A DNA stretch of 27,175 bases, from contig JAWKNW010000044.1 in assembly GCA_041391505.1 (NCBI GenBank), forward strand, positions 1 to 27,175, written 5' to 3'. Positions 1-8,242 of this stretch are shown one piece after another. Both the position numbers and the translations under genes were made by a program. The notes below the pieces were generated by a model. That model saw nothing but the letters and a program-made list of their open reading frames with translations, was not told the origin of the DNA and did no database searches. The DNA is from Rhodothermales bacterium. GTDB taxonomy: Bacteria > Bacteroidota > Rhodothermia > Rhodothermales > JAHQVL01. The stretch's first letter is position 1. The number at the start of each line of letters is the position of its first letter.

Positions 1-40
1 CCGTCAAAATCACCCTGAAACCCTGATTCGTCAGGCTTAC

Positions 41-919
41 ATGCAACGTATCCATCTGGTAGGGTATGCCGCGCTGCTGGTGCTTGCTTGGGCCGGCTGC
101 GATGCGTTCACGTCGGATGCCCCTGATGCGATTGAACTGAAACGAGCGCCGGCCGACACGACGCTGCGGACAGACGATGCGCCGCTCGTTATCGATATGG
201 ATACGCTGTTCCATTCCACTTCCGATCATCGGCTGCTGTTCGAGGTGCGTGCGGATGGCGACGCGGTCCAGATAGCCCAGCAGTTTAATCAGGTGACCAT
301 TACGCCAGCCACGCGCGGATTTTCGGAGATCACCCTCGCGGCATCCACCAGAGACGGCGGCCGGCAGGAGTCCCGCTTCACGGTGCGTGTCGAATGCGCG
401 ACCGACCCCGGTAGCCGATTCGCCAGCTACTTCCCGGCGGCGTCTCACGCGCAGTGGCGTTTTACCTATACCGAATACCACTATGGATTCCTCGTGCCAA
501 GCCGTGTTCGTATGGAGGGTGTTCTGACATGGAACCTGTCCTCGGTCCAGGATCATTGCCAGACGGCGGACTTTGTCATTGAGGAGGCGTTTGAGGGGAT
601 ACGGTATGCCTCGTACCCGGATTTGTACGATTCGACGTATGCGTTTTCCTGGTCGAACCACCGAAGCGGTCACCTTGCCGGCGACCGCCTCGTGATCCAG
701 GGCTATTCGGATGGGACCTATCCCGGGCTCGACTCCCTGCAGTGGCTGTATCCGGCATCGGGACCTGACCTGGTGCGCTGGGATTCCACGCTGTCCTGCG
801 GCGGAGGCGGCTGCACAACGGCCGGCTTTGAGATGGAGCGCGATCTGGGCCTGACCTCGTTTTCTTACGCGTCGAATCATCACTTCGTCGATGCGATTCA
901 TCTGACGCTTATTCGGTAA
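41..919 (+). CDS. Lipoprotein of unknown function, paralogue of the next gene
   Basis: A 292-residue protein with a classic lipoprotein signal: positive N-terminus, hydrophobic stretch, then a lipobox ending at Cys20 (LAWAGC). It is therefore probably anchored to a membrane facing the periplasm or the outside. Residues about 35-115 look like one Ig/cadherin-like beta domain (D-T-T-L near the start, then a VTITP..G.SEITL pattern and a closing RVEC). The remainder is rich in aromatic residues (QWRFTYTEYHYG and similar) and recognised by no family I know. The next gene has the same plan and many aligned residues, so the two look like a tandem duplication. No catalytic motif is visible. The chosen ATG directly precedes the signal peptide. 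Function unknown; surface or cell-envelope role is inferred only from the signal. Confidence 0.8.
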   Translation: MQRIHLVGYAALLVLAWAGCDAFTSDAPDAIELKRAPADTTLRTDDAPLVIDMDTLFHSTSDHRLLFEVRADGDAVQIAQQFNQVTITPATRGFSEITLAASTRDGGRQESRFTVRVECATDPGSRFASYFPAASHAQWRFTYTEYHYGFLVPSRVRMEGVLTWNLSSVQDHCQTADFVIEEAFEGIRYASYPDLYDSTYAFSWSNHRSGHLAGDRLVIQGYSDGTYPGLDSLQWLYPASGPDLVRWDSTLSCGGGGCTTAGFEMERDLGLTSFSYASNHHFVDAIHLTLIR

Positions 920-1026
920 GGACGGTCTCGGGAACGGACACGCGGGGCCGGCATGCTCGGGGCATATCCCCCTATTCATGTCGAATCAATGAGCAATCTC
1001 TATCAGCCGCGTCGCGGGAAACTCCT

Positions 1027-1893
1027 ATGCACTATACATCACTTCTGAAACGCGTCAATCTATGTGTGCTCTACGTGCTCCTTGCGCTTGCAGGTGCCGG
1101 CTGTGATAGCCAGAACGCCTCTCCCGACGACACGGAGGTACTGATTCGCGCCTTATCCGATACGACACTGTATGTCGGGGATTCCCCACTTCTTTTGGAT
1201 CTAGCCCAATTTCTAACGCCGGATGCACTGACGATGCCATACAGCGTCCATGCCGACGGGCAAGCCATTCTGCTCCAGCGGGAATCGAATATTCTCTCCA
1301 TTAGCCCGTCTGCGGTTGGCACATCGACCCTGACGATCAGTTTTCCTGACAACCCCAGTGCGCGGGAATCCTTTGACGTGGAGGTGCGCTGCGCGACCGC
1401 GACGGGGCCAGGCCGCATCAGCTACTTGCCTCACGAGGCCGGCCAAAGCTGGACGTACACCTACACGCAGGGACAGTCGACGGACAGTGGATACGAGACG
1501 CGGTTTACGGGTACGCAGACGTGGACCGTCCAGCAGGTCGTCGATAACTGCGATAGCAAATCGATTGAACTGGCCATTGTCACCGAGGGCGACTACATGA
1601 ACTTCGCCGCGCCCTCACTCAGTATGATGGATACGACCATCTACGATTTGGTTACGGCTACCATATCCGGGCGCATGGTGGTAATTCCTCGTGTGACCTA
1701 TGAAGACGTTGGGATCGAGTGGGTGCAGGCCCCTGATGCGCCGGGAATCGTGCAGAAAGAGGAAGTATGGGGTTTCCCTTCGAATCGCGTACGTTATGAC
1801 ATGGAACAGGATGTCGGCATCGTGAGCTACACCTATGATTCCGCACGGATTCACCAGTCCTATGCCAGTATATCGCTCCAACTCGTTCGATAG
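1027..1893 (+). CDS. Lipoprotein of unknown function, tandem paralogue of the preceding gene
   Basis: A 288-residue lipoprotein with lipobox LAGAGC near residue 26. It aligns along its length with the preceding gene: both have SDTTL/ADTTL followed by a [DS]APL or DSPL segment, then V[HR]ADG, an Ig-like strand pattern ending in V[ER]V.CAT, then a [FL]P....W.[FY]TYT segment and a C-terminal L[IV]R. The copies are clearly diverged, perhaps one third identical by eye, so the duplication is not recent. A 107-bp gap separates them and contains no obvious terminator, so co-transcription is possible. No enzyme motif is visible and I do not recognise a named family. Confidence 0.8.
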   Translation: MHYTSLLKRVNLCVLYVLLALAGAGCDSQNASPDDTEVLIRALSDTTLYVGDSPLLLDLAQFLTPDALTMPYSVHADGQAILLQRESNILSISPSAVGTSTLTISFPDNPSARESFDVEVRCATATGPGRISYLPHEAGQSWTYTYTQGQSTDSGYETRFTGTQTWTVQQVVDNCDSKSIELAIVTEGDYMNFAAPSLSMMDTTIYDLVTATISGRMVVIPRVTYEDVGIEWVQAPDAPGIVQKEEVWGFPSNRVRYDMEQDVGIVSYTYDSARIHQSYASISLQLVR

Positions 1894-2022
1894 CCGGTGT
1901 CGACGCATGGTGATGCCACGCGTTGTTGTCCGACGGGCCGGCGATGGAAAAGAGGATCTGTGCGCAGGGTCGCTGGACGGATACCCGCGAATGTGCTCCC
2001 AATCAATCATGAACCACTAGCG

Positions 2023-2511
2023 ATGCTCAAACTACGTTATGCGCTGCTCGGGGCGATACTCATTACCACGTCCATCCGTGCCCAGCCGGCCCCGACGCTT
2101 GCCAACCTCGCCTTCATCGCCGGCCACTGGCAGGGCGAGCCCGAGGGCGCCTTTATCGAAGAGATCTGGTCCGCGCCGAATGGCAATACGATGATGGGCT
2201 CCTTCCGGTACGTGCAGGAAGGGGAAGCGGTCTTTTTTGAGCTGATGACCATCGACACCATCGACCCTGTGCCTTCTCTCCGCATCAAACACTTCAGCGC
2301 CGGCTTGATCGCGTGGGAGGACAAGGAGGAAGTGCACGTCTTCCCGCTCGTGCGTGTCGAGAACCGGGAGGCCGTTTTCGAGGCGCCGGACGGGCGTAAA
2401 CGGCTCATCTATCGCCGCGACACCGACGACGATCTCCTCGTTACGCTCGAGGAAATGAAGGATGGGGCGTGGACGGCCGAACATTTTCCCTTCCGTCTGG
2501 TCCATCCTTAG
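2023..2511 (+). CDS. Secreted DUF6265-family protein
   Basis: A 162-residue protein. The reading frame is open further upstream, but ATG 2023 is chosen because it opens directly into a signal peptide (KLRYALLGAILITTSIRAQ) with a plausible cleavage site after the SIRA segment. The mature part starts L..LAFIAGHWQGE and continues with EEIWSAPNGNTMMGSFR, the beta-barrel-like pattern typical of DUF6265 proteins, which are small, secreted and of unknown function. The characteristic (I/L)AG.W and W....G..M.G..R positions are present. Family assignment is from recognised pattern, not a search. It is followed by a small inverted repeat and then the dipeptidyl peptidase gene. Confidence 0.8.
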   Translation: MLKLRYALLGAILITTSIRAQPAPTLANLAFIAGHWQGEPEGAFIEEIWSAPNGNTMMGSFRYVQEGEAVFFELMTIDTIDPVPSLRIKHFSAGLIAWEDKEEVHVFPLVRVENREAVFEAPDGRKRLIYRRDTDDDLLVTLEEMKDGAWTAEHFPFRLVHP

Positions 2512-2515
2512 CCTC

Positions 2516-2537
2516 TCCCTTTTTATTTTCTAAGGGA
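2516..2537 (+). terminator. Weak hairpin after the DUF6265-like gene
   Basis: TCCCTT (2516-2521) and AAGGGA (2532-2537) can pair around a T-rich loop, just after the stop codon at 2509-2511. No T-tract follows the stem on the plus strand, so this is at best a weak or minus-strand terminator. Confidence 0.25.
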
Positions 2538-2587
2538 GGTGGCTCGAACAGGTCGTAATCCATCTCGCCGACATCATCCCATCCGAC

Positions 2588-4849
2588 ATGAACATTCGCA
2601 CGCTCGCCGTCCTGGCGCTGTGCCTCGTTGCGCCGGCGGTATTCGCGCAGCAGGCTTCCGAAATCACCCTCGAACGGCTCTTCAGCTCGCCCGAGTTTTA
2701 CGGCCAGCGCGCCGGCCAGAGCCGTTGGCTCGACGACAACAACGGATACACCATGCTCGAGCGCTCGGCGACGCTGCCGGGCGGCGTCGATCTCGTCCGC
2801 CACGACCCGTCCAGCGGCGGGCGAGACATCATCGTGCCGGCGCAGCGCTTCGTGCCGGCGGGGGCGTCTGAACCGCTGGCCATCGAGGACTACGACTGGT
2901 CTTCCGACGGGCTCAAGCTGCTCATCTACACGAACTCGGAACGCGTCTGGCGCGCAAACACGCGGGGCGACTACTGGGTGCTCGATATCGCCAACGGCAC
3001 GCTCAAGCAGCTCGGCGGCGGCGCGCCGGCGTCCACGATGATGTTCGCCAAGTTCTCGCCCGACGGCACCCGCGTCGGCTACGTGCAGGGGCACAACCTG
3101 TACGTCCAGCACCTCGCCGACGGCAAGATCGACCAGCTTACGTCGGACGGTTCCGAGAAGCTGATCAACGGGACGTTCGACTGGGTCTACGAGGAGGAGT
3201 TTTTCCTGCGCGACGGCTGGCGATGGAGTCCGGACGGCCGGTCGATCGCCTTCTGGCAGCTCGACGCGACCGGGGTGCGCGACTTTCTGATGATCAACAA
3301 TACGGATTCGCTCTATTCGTTCACCATCCCCGTCCAGTACCCGAAGGCCGGCACCACGAACTCGTCGTGCCGCGTCGGCGTGATCCCCGCCGCCGGTGGC
3401 GACATCGTGTGGTTCGAGCCGTCGGACGATCTCCGCAACCATTACATCGCCCGGATGGAGTGGGCCGCCAATTCCGATGAGATCGTCATGCAGCACCTCA
3501 ACCGCCAGCAGAATCGGCTCGAGGTGATCCTGGGCAACGCCCGCACCGGGGAGATGCGGACGGTGCTGACCGAGGTGGATGACGCCTGGATCGACGTGCA
3601 GAACCGCGAAGACTTCCGCTGGCTCGCCGCCGGCAAACGGTTTACCTGGGTCAGCGAGCGCGACGGATGGCGGCGTGTTTATCTGGCGGACCGCGCCACC
3701 GGTGCGCTGACGCCGATCACCCCGGAGGCGGCGGACGTGTTGTCCATCGTCTATATCGACGAAAAGGGCGGCTGGCTCTACTACATGGCCTCGCCCGACA
3801 ACGCTACCCAGCAGTACCTGTATCGCGCGCTCCTCAACGGCAAAGGCAAGGTCACCCGGCTGACCCCCGAGAACCAGCCCGGCACCCATAGCTACGACAT
3901 CGCTCCCGGCGCAAAATGGGCCTTCCACACCTATTCGAGCTTCGGCGTGCCGCCGGTGACCGAGCTGGTCTCCCTCCCGAAACACCGGACGCTGCAGACG
4001 GTGGTGGATAATGCGGCGTTGAAAGGCCGCCTCGCCGGCCTCTCGCTGGGCAAGACGCGCTTCCTGCGGATCGACATTGGCGATGGGGTGGAACTGGACG
4101 CCTACGAGATCCTGCCGCCGGATTTTGATCCCTCCCGCAAATACCCCGTCCTGTTCCACGTCTACGGCGAGCCCTGGTCGCAGACGGTGGTCGACCGCTG
4201 GGGCGGTCATCAGTACCTGTGGCACCAGATGCTGGCGCAGCAGGGGTATATCGTGATGAGTGTGGATAACCGGGGCACGCCGGGTCCGCGCGGACGCGAC
4301 TGGCGGAAGATCGTCCACGGGTCCATCGGCGTGCTCGCCTCGGCCGATCAGGCCGCCGCCGCCCGGAAGGTGGCGGAATGGCCCTACGTCGATGCCTCCC
4401 GCATCGCGATCTGGGGCTGGAGCGGCGGCGGGTCGATGACGCTCAACGCCATGTTCCGGTATCCCGAGGTGTACAACACCGGCATGTCCGTCGCGCCCGT
4501 GCCCGACCAGCGCTATTACGATACCATCTACCAGGAGCGGTACATGGGCCTGCCGCAGGAAAACCCGGACGGCTATCGCCAGGGCTCGCCGATCAACTTC
4601 GCCGAGCACTTACGCGGCAACCTCCTGCTCGTCCATGGCACCGGCGACGACAACGTACACTACCAGGGCTCGGAGGCGCTCATCAACAAGCTCGTCCAGG
4701 CCAACCGCCCGTTTACGATGATGGCCTACCCGAACCGGTCGCACGGCATCTTTGAAGGCCCCGGCACGACGCGGCACCTCTACGAACTCCTGACCCGGTA
4801 TCTGAAGCAGAACATGCCGCCCGGACCGCAGGAAGGATCGGGGTTGTGA
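2588..4849 (+). CDS. Dipeptidyl peptidase IV-like serine peptidase (S9B)
   Basis: A 753-residue exported prolyl-type dipeptidyl aminopeptidase. A signal peptide (residues 1-20, ending AVFA) is followed by an eight-blade-type beta-propeller (about 40-480) and a C-terminal alpha/beta-hydrolase domain. The substrate N-terminus clamp DWVYEEEF lies at 198-205, with the two Glu (203 and 204) that bind the free amine in DPP IV. The nucleophile is Ser612 in GWSGGGS. The acid lies in GTGDDNVH (685-691 region) and the base is His719 in NRSHGIF. Family members cleave X-Pro or X-Ala dipeptides from peptides, here presumably for peptide scavenging. Length is normal for S9B. The nucleophile elbow reads GWSGGG rather than the commoner GWSYGG. 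A repeat array begins about ten bases after the stop. Confidence 0.95.
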   Translation: MNIRTLAVLALCLVAPAVFAQQASEITLERLFSSPEFYGQRAGQSRWLDDNNGYTMLERSATLPGGVDLVRHDPSSGGRDIIVPAQRFVPAGASEPLAIEDYDWSSDGLKLLIYTNSERVWRANTRGDYWVLDIANGTLKQLGGGAPASTMMFAKFSPDGTRVGYVQGHNLYVQHLADGKIDQLTSDGSEKLINGTFDWVYEEEFFLRDGWRWSPDGRSIAFWQLDATGVRDFLMINNTDSLYSFTIPVQYPKAGTTNSSCRVGVIPAAGGDIVWFEPSDDLRNHYIARMEWAANSDEIVMQHLNRQQNRLEVILGNARTGEMRTVLTEVDDAWIDVQNREDFRWLAAGKRFTWVSERDGWRRVYLADRATGALTPITPEAADVLSIVYIDEKGGWLYYMASPDNATQQYLYRALLNGKGKVTRLTPENQPGTHSYDIAPGAKWAFHTYSSFGVPPVTELVSLPKHRTLQTVVDNAALKGRLAGLSLGKTRFLRIDIGDGVELDAYEILPPDFDPSRKYPVLFHVYGEPWSQTVVDRWGGHQYLWHQMLAQQGYIVMSVDNRGTPGPRGRDWRKIVHGSIGVLASADQAAAARKVAEWPYVDASRIAIWGWSGGGSMTLNAMFRYPEVYNTGMSVAPVPDQRYYDTIYQERYMGLPQENPDGYRQGSPINFAEHLRGNLLLVHGTGDDNVHYQGSEALINKLVQANRPFTMMAYPNRSHGIFEGPGTTRHLYELLTRYLKQNMPPGPQEGSGL

Positions 4850-4859
4850 GGGGGCCACG

Positions 4860-5085
4860 GCTTGCTTCGCAAGCTGGTCATTGGTCATGGCTTGCTTCGC
4901 AAGCTGGTCACTGGTCATAGCTTGCTTCGCAAGCTGGACATTGGTTAGGGCTTGCTTCGCAAGCCGGTCACTGGTCATAGCTTGCTTCGCAAGCTGGTCA
5001 CTAGTCATGGCTTGCTTTGCAAGCCGGTCACTGGTCATAGCTTGCTTCGCAAGCTGGTCATTGGACACTGGTCATTGGTCATTGG
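4860..5085 (+). repeat. Seven 30-bp tandem units, each a hairpin plus two heptamers
   Basis: Seven units in strict 30-bp register begin at 4861, 4891, 4921, 4951, 4981, 5011 and 5041. Each starts with a short palindrome, GCTTGCTTCGCAAGC (6-bp stem, TTC loop; up to 7 bp in some units), followed by about two copies of a 7-mer close to GGTCATT or GGTCACT. Only scattered substitutions separate the units. The last unit runs into four uninterrupted heptamers up to 5085. Because 30 is a multiple of three, reading frames stay open through the array on both strands, which makes spurious repetitive ORFs. No spacers are present, so this is not CRISPR. Confidence 0.95.
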
Positions 5086-5132
5086 CTTGGGGCTTCATGG
5101 CCGTCCTCATTGAGATGCCGCTGACTAGGGTC

Positions 5133-5244
5133 CAATGACCAGTGACTGATGACCAGTGACTGATGACCAGTGACTGATGACCAGTGTCTGATGACCAGTG
5201 TCCAATGACCAGTGTCTGATGACCAGTGTCCAATGACCAGCGTC
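5133..5244 (+). repeat. Eight 14-bp (2 x 7) tandem units, inverted relative to the upstream array
   Basis: Eight 14-bp units (consensus YRATGACCAGTGWC) run without gaps from 5133 to 5244. Each is two heptamers. The unit is the reverse complement of the GTCACTGGTCAT linker in the 30-bp array just upstream, so the two arrays face each other across about 47 bp and could pair; CACTGGTCATTGG at 5066-5078 is a perfect complement of 5132-5144. The array stops 28 bp before the next gene, leaving almost no room for an ordinary promoter outside it. Confidence 0.92.
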
Positions 5245-5272
5245 CTGACCCGTGTCGAACGAAGAATAACCC

Positions 5273-5659
5273 ATGACCCATCCCATGAGCGACTCCGCGA
5301 ACCGGGCGATTACGGATGCGATCTATCGCGTCGTGTCCCTCTATCTGGGGATCGAGTTCTTCTTCTGGGGGATCTCGAATTTTACGGGCGACTACGCGTT
5401 CGATGAGCGCTTCGGTTATCCGTCCTGGATCCAGATTCCCATCGGCATCGCCGAGACCGGCGCCGGCATCGGGCTGATGCTTCCGCGCACCAACCTGGCG
5501 TCGCTCGTCGTGCTGTTTGTCGTGATGGCGGGCGCGGTGGGCACCCATCTTGTCGCGGGGGATGGCGGGTATCCGACGCCGGCCAAGTATCTGCTGTATT
5601 TCGGGATGATGCTGTATTACCGCCGGGACGCCTTCATGCGTCGGGGCAGCGCGGGTTGA
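5273..5659 (+). CDS. DoxX-like small membrane protein
   Basis: A 128-residue protein with about four hydrophobic helices (roughly 20-40, 53-72, 77-95 and 103-117). The pattern YPSWIQIPIGIAETGAGIGL followed by LP and a second helix with a GAVGTHL motif resembles the DoxX-like family (four-helix integral membrane proteins of mostly unknown function). ATG 5273 is used; a second in-frame ATG at 5285 would remove only four residues. The 14-bp repeat array ends 28 bp upstream, so its transcription may start within or beyond the repeats. A 105-bp gap follows before the DUF885-like gene. Confidence 0.75.
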   Translation: MTHPMSDSANRAITDAIYRVVSLYLGIEFFFWGISNFTGDYAFDERFGYPSWIQIPIGIAETGAGIGLMLPRTNLASLVVLFVVMAGAVGTHLVAGDGGYPTPAKYLLYFGMMLYYRRDAFMRRGSAG

Positions 5660-5764
5660 TGACCGGGGCTTGTTTGCAGGGTGGCGGATAGGGTCGGCGC
5701 GTTGAGATGCGTGCTCGCCATACCCTATATTGCGTTGTCAAAGCGCCACCCGCCCAGGATACCC

Positions 5765-7384
5765 ATGCGATCGATCGCCATTTTCCTTCTGTTCGCCGGC
5801 CTCGTGGCGGGATTCCGTCCGCCGGACCCCGCCTCGTACGAAGACCTGCTCGACCTCTTCCAGGCCTGGCGCGATTTCCAGCACCCCCGGGTCGACGACG
5901 GGGTGCCGGACTACACGGCGAAGGCGATGGCCGCGCAGCATCGGGGCCTCGCCGGCTACCGGGAGCGCCTGGCCGCAATCGATACCTCGGGCTGGTCCGT
6001 CGCGCAGCAGGTCGACTACCACCTCGTGCGCGCCGAGATGAACGGGCTGGACTTCGACCACCGGGTGCGGCGACCCTGGGAGAACAACCCGGCGTTTTAC
6101 ACGATGATCTGGCCGTCGCAGTCCGACGTGCCGGCGCGCGAGGGACCCGTCATTTACGGCGCCATCGAATTGTGGCAGTACCCCCTCCCGCATTCCGGCG
6201 ACGACGCCCGGCGGCTCGGCGAGCGCATCCGCGCCATCCCGCCGCTGCTGGATCAGGCCCGGCGTAACCTGACGGGCAACGCCCGGGATCTGTGGACCGC
6301 CGGCATCCGCGCCCTGGGCGAACAGCAGCGCGATCTCGATGCGCTCGCGGCGCGCGTGGCCGGCAGTCCGCTCGAAGCCGATGCGCGCGCGGCGTCCGAG
6401 GCGACGGCCCGGTTCATCGGTTGGCTGGAGTCGAAGGCGGACGAGAAAACGGGGCCGTCCGGCATCGGGGTGGAGCACTACGACTGGTTCGTGCGCAACG
6501 TCATGCTCGTGCCGTACACCTGGGCCGAGCAGGTCGCGATGATGAAACGCGAACTCGCCCGGGCCCATGCGGCGCTGAAGCTGGAGGAACACCGCAACCG
6601 GCACCTGCCGTCCCTGCGTCCGATCGACGATGAGGAGGAATACGACCGCAAGATGAACGCCGCGGTCACCGAGTACATGGCGTTCCTCGAAGACGAGGAC
6701 GTGGTCTCGATCAAGCCCTATATGGATGGCGCGCTGCGCGCCCGGATCGGGCGGTATGCGCCGCCCGTGGATGGCCGGCGCGAGTTCTTCGCCGAGGCCA
6801 ATTACCGGGATGCCCTGGTGATGCGCACCCATGGCTATCACTGGATCGACCTCGCGCGCATGGCCGAGGAGCCGCACCCGAGCCCGATCCGCCGGGAGCC
6901 CCTGCTCTACAACAGCTTCGTGAGCCGCGCCGAGGGGATGGCGACGGCGATGGAGGAGATGATGATGCACGCCGGCCTGTTCGACGGCCGGCCCCGGGCA
7001 CGGGAGCTGATCTATGTGCTCCTCGCCCAGCGCGCCGCGCGGGCGCTCGGCGACCTCTACATGCACAGCAACGACTTTACCATGCAGGAAGCCGTCCAGT
7101 TCGCCTCCGCATGGACGCCGCGGGGCTGGCTGCCGGCGGACGGGCAAACCGTGTTCTTCGAACAGCACCTGTACCTGCAGCAGCCGATGTACGGGACGAG
7201 CTATCTGATAGGGAAGATCCAGATCGAGGACCTGATCGCCCGGCTTTCGCTCCAGCAGGGCGACGCCTTTACCCTGAAACGGTTTATGGACTCGTTGAAT
7301 GAACGCGGCGTTATCCCGGTGTCGATGATGGCCTGGGAGATGACGGGCGACCGGGAGACGGTGTCGGCATGGCTGACGCCGTAA
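5765..7384 (+). CDS. DUF885-like exported protein, atypical metal-site motif
   Basis: A 539-residue, mostly alpha-helical protein. The frame is open upstream of 5765, but this ATG starts a signal-like segment (RSIAIFLLFAGLVAG). The central and C-terminal parts follow the DUF885 layout: an AEGMATAMEEM segment around Glu390 where most members have EGW..Y.E, and a C-terminal QQPMYGTSYLIGKIQI segment matching the usual PGQA.SY..G. DUF885 proteins belong to the zinc-peptidase-like group and normally carry HE.xPGHH before the EGW motif; here that place reads THGYHWIDL (355-363), so the standard HExxH-like site is missing. Either the metal site is rearranged (His356, His359) or activity is lost. Next to peptidases, a peptidase-like role is plausible but unproven. 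Confidence 0.72.
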   Translation: MRSIAIFLLFAGLVAGFRPPDPASYEDLLDLFQAWRDFQHPRVDDGVPDYTAKAMAAQHRGLAGYRERLAAIDTSGWSVAQQVDYHLVRAEMNGLDFDHRVRRPWENNPAFYTMIWPSQSDVPAREGPVIYGAIELWQYPLPHSGDDARRLGERIRAIPPLLDQARRNLTGNARDLWTAGIRALGEQQRDLDALAARVAGSPLEADARAASEATARFIGWLESKADEKTGPSGIGVEHYDWFVRNVMLVPYTWAEQVAMMKRELARAHAALKLEEHRNRHLPSLRPIDDEEEYDRKMNAAVTEYMAFLEDEDVVSIKPYMDGALRARIGRYAPPVDGRREFFAEANYRDALVMRTHGYHWIDLARMAEEPHPSPIRREPLLYNSFVSRAEGMATAMEEMMMHAGLFDGRPRARELIYVLLAQRAARALGDLYMHSNDFTMQEAVQFASAWTPRGWLPADGQTVFFEQHLYLQQPMYGTSYLIGKIQIEDLIARLSLQQGDAFTLKRFMDSLNERGVIPVSMMAWEMTGDRETVSAWLTP

Positions 7385-7452
7385 CGCAAGCGCGGCGCGC
7401 CGGCGTTGCGCCCGGGATTAACCTTTTTCGAACGACACGACGTGGTAACGAT

Positions 7453-7662
7453 ATGGACACGCTGGAAATCATCGGGTACGCCAGTCTGGGCGTGCTGGTC
7501 GTGCTGATGGTGGGCGCCTCGGTCGCCGGCCTGTTTACGTCCTCCAGCCTGCTGGTGGGCATCCTGGTCGTTGTCGGGTTCGGTGCGCTGTTGATCAAAG
7601 TGATCAAGGACCGCATCGGCAACAAGGAAGACGATCACTATTCGGATACGGTGGATCAATGA
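7453..7662 (+). CDS. Small two-helix membrane protein
   Basis: A 69-residue protein with two hydrophobic helices (about 6-28 and 33-50) and a charged C-terminal tail (KDRIGNKEDDHYSD). The frame is open upstream into the previous gene, but ATG 7453 follows the spacer and directly precedes the first helix. Its stop overlaps the start of the YbjQ-family gene as ATGA, so the two are probably translationally coupled. Not a named family that I recognise; a membrane partner for the following protein is an inference from the coupling. Confidence 0.7.
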   Translation: MDTLEIIGYASLGVLVVLMVGASVAGLFTSSSLLVGILVVVGFGALLIKVIKDRIGNKEDDHYSDTVDQ

Positions 7663-7979
7663 TCATCACGACACAGGACGAACTGGTCGACTATCAGATC
7701 GTGCAGACGCTGGGGCTGGTCCGCGGCAACACGATCCGGGCGCGGCATCTGGGCAAGGACATTCTGGCGGGGCTACGGAGCCTCGTCGGGGGCGAGATCA
7801 CCGAATACACCAAGATGTTGGCGGAAGCGCGCGAGCAGGCGCTCGATCGCATGGCGCTGAACGCCAGCCGGCTGGGGGCGAACGCCATCGTCGGCGTGCG
7901 GTTCGTTACCGCGCCGGTGATGCAGGGCGCCGCGGAGCTGCTGGCATACGGAACGGCCGTCAAGGTGGTAAAACGATGA
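7659..7979 (+). CDS. YbjQ/UPF0145 family protein
   Basis: A 106-residue cytosolic protein that matches the YbjQ (UPF0145, DUF74) family over its full length: a beta start ending in LGLVRGNTIRARHLGKDI, then a helical part with GGEITEYTKMLAEAREQAL, then ASRLGANAIVGVRF and a closing AYGTAVKV. Family members form pentameric rings and are sometimes annotated as heavy-metal binding; the actual function is unknown. The start overlaps the upstream stop (ATGA) and its own stop overlaps the next start (ATGA), so it is the middle gene of a three-gene coupled unit flanked by two tiny membrane proteins. Confidence 0.9.
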   Translation: MIITTQDELVDYQIVQTLGLVRGNTIRARHLGKDILAGLRSLVGGEITEYTKMLAEAREQALDRMALNASRLGANAIVGVRFVTAPVMQGAAELLAYGTAVKVVKR

Positions 7980-8182
7980 AGCTGGATGCCTATTTTCAGG
8001 TCGGCCACCCCGTTCGCATGACGATCGGCGCGTTGGCGGTCCTGTTTTTCCTGGTGCAGGCCATACAGCACCCCGCATACAAGTCCATCGCCCTGGTCTT
8101 TGTGATCGTGGGGCTCGTCGGCTTGTACCGCGACTTCCTGAAGCGTCAGGAAAGCCCGCCGGATTCGGTCGAAAAGCATTAG
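7976..8182 (+). CDS. Small two-helix membrane protein
   Basis: A 68-residue protein with two hydrophobic segments (about 17-31 and 37-52) and a basic, polar tail (RDFLKRQESPPDSVEKH). The start codon overlaps the stop of the YbjQ-family gene as ATGA. Unlike the first membrane protein of this trio in sequence, but of the same size and topology, so the YbjQ-family protein is sandwiched between two membrane anchors. No named family recognised. Confidence 0.7.
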   Translation: MKLDAYFQVGHPVRMTIGALAVLFFLVQAIQHPAYKSIALVFVIVGLVGLYRDFLKRQESPPDSVEKH

Positions 8183-8242
8183 GCTTGTCCGTCGTACCAT
8201 TTCCCACCCATGACAGGCGCGTGACGACGCGCCACCGCTCGC

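Noticed and set aside
2441..4609. 722-codon antisense frame over DPP IV
   Set aside because: GC-rich codon shadow; the sense strand has the full signal peptide, propeller and catalytic triad of DPP IV.
4610..5068. Minus-strand frame with ten-residue repeats (DQLAKQAMTS type)
   Set aside because: It is the translation of the 30-bp tandem array; the period is divisible by three so frames stay open on both strands. It runs on into DPP IV antisense with no family match.
4881..5138. Plus-strand repetitive frame (ACFASWSLV type)
   Set aside because: Same cause as the minus-strand frame: array translation without start context.
4860..5244. CRISPR array
   Set aside because: The repeats are contiguous with no unique spacers, periods of 30 and 14 bp are too short, and no cas genes are present.
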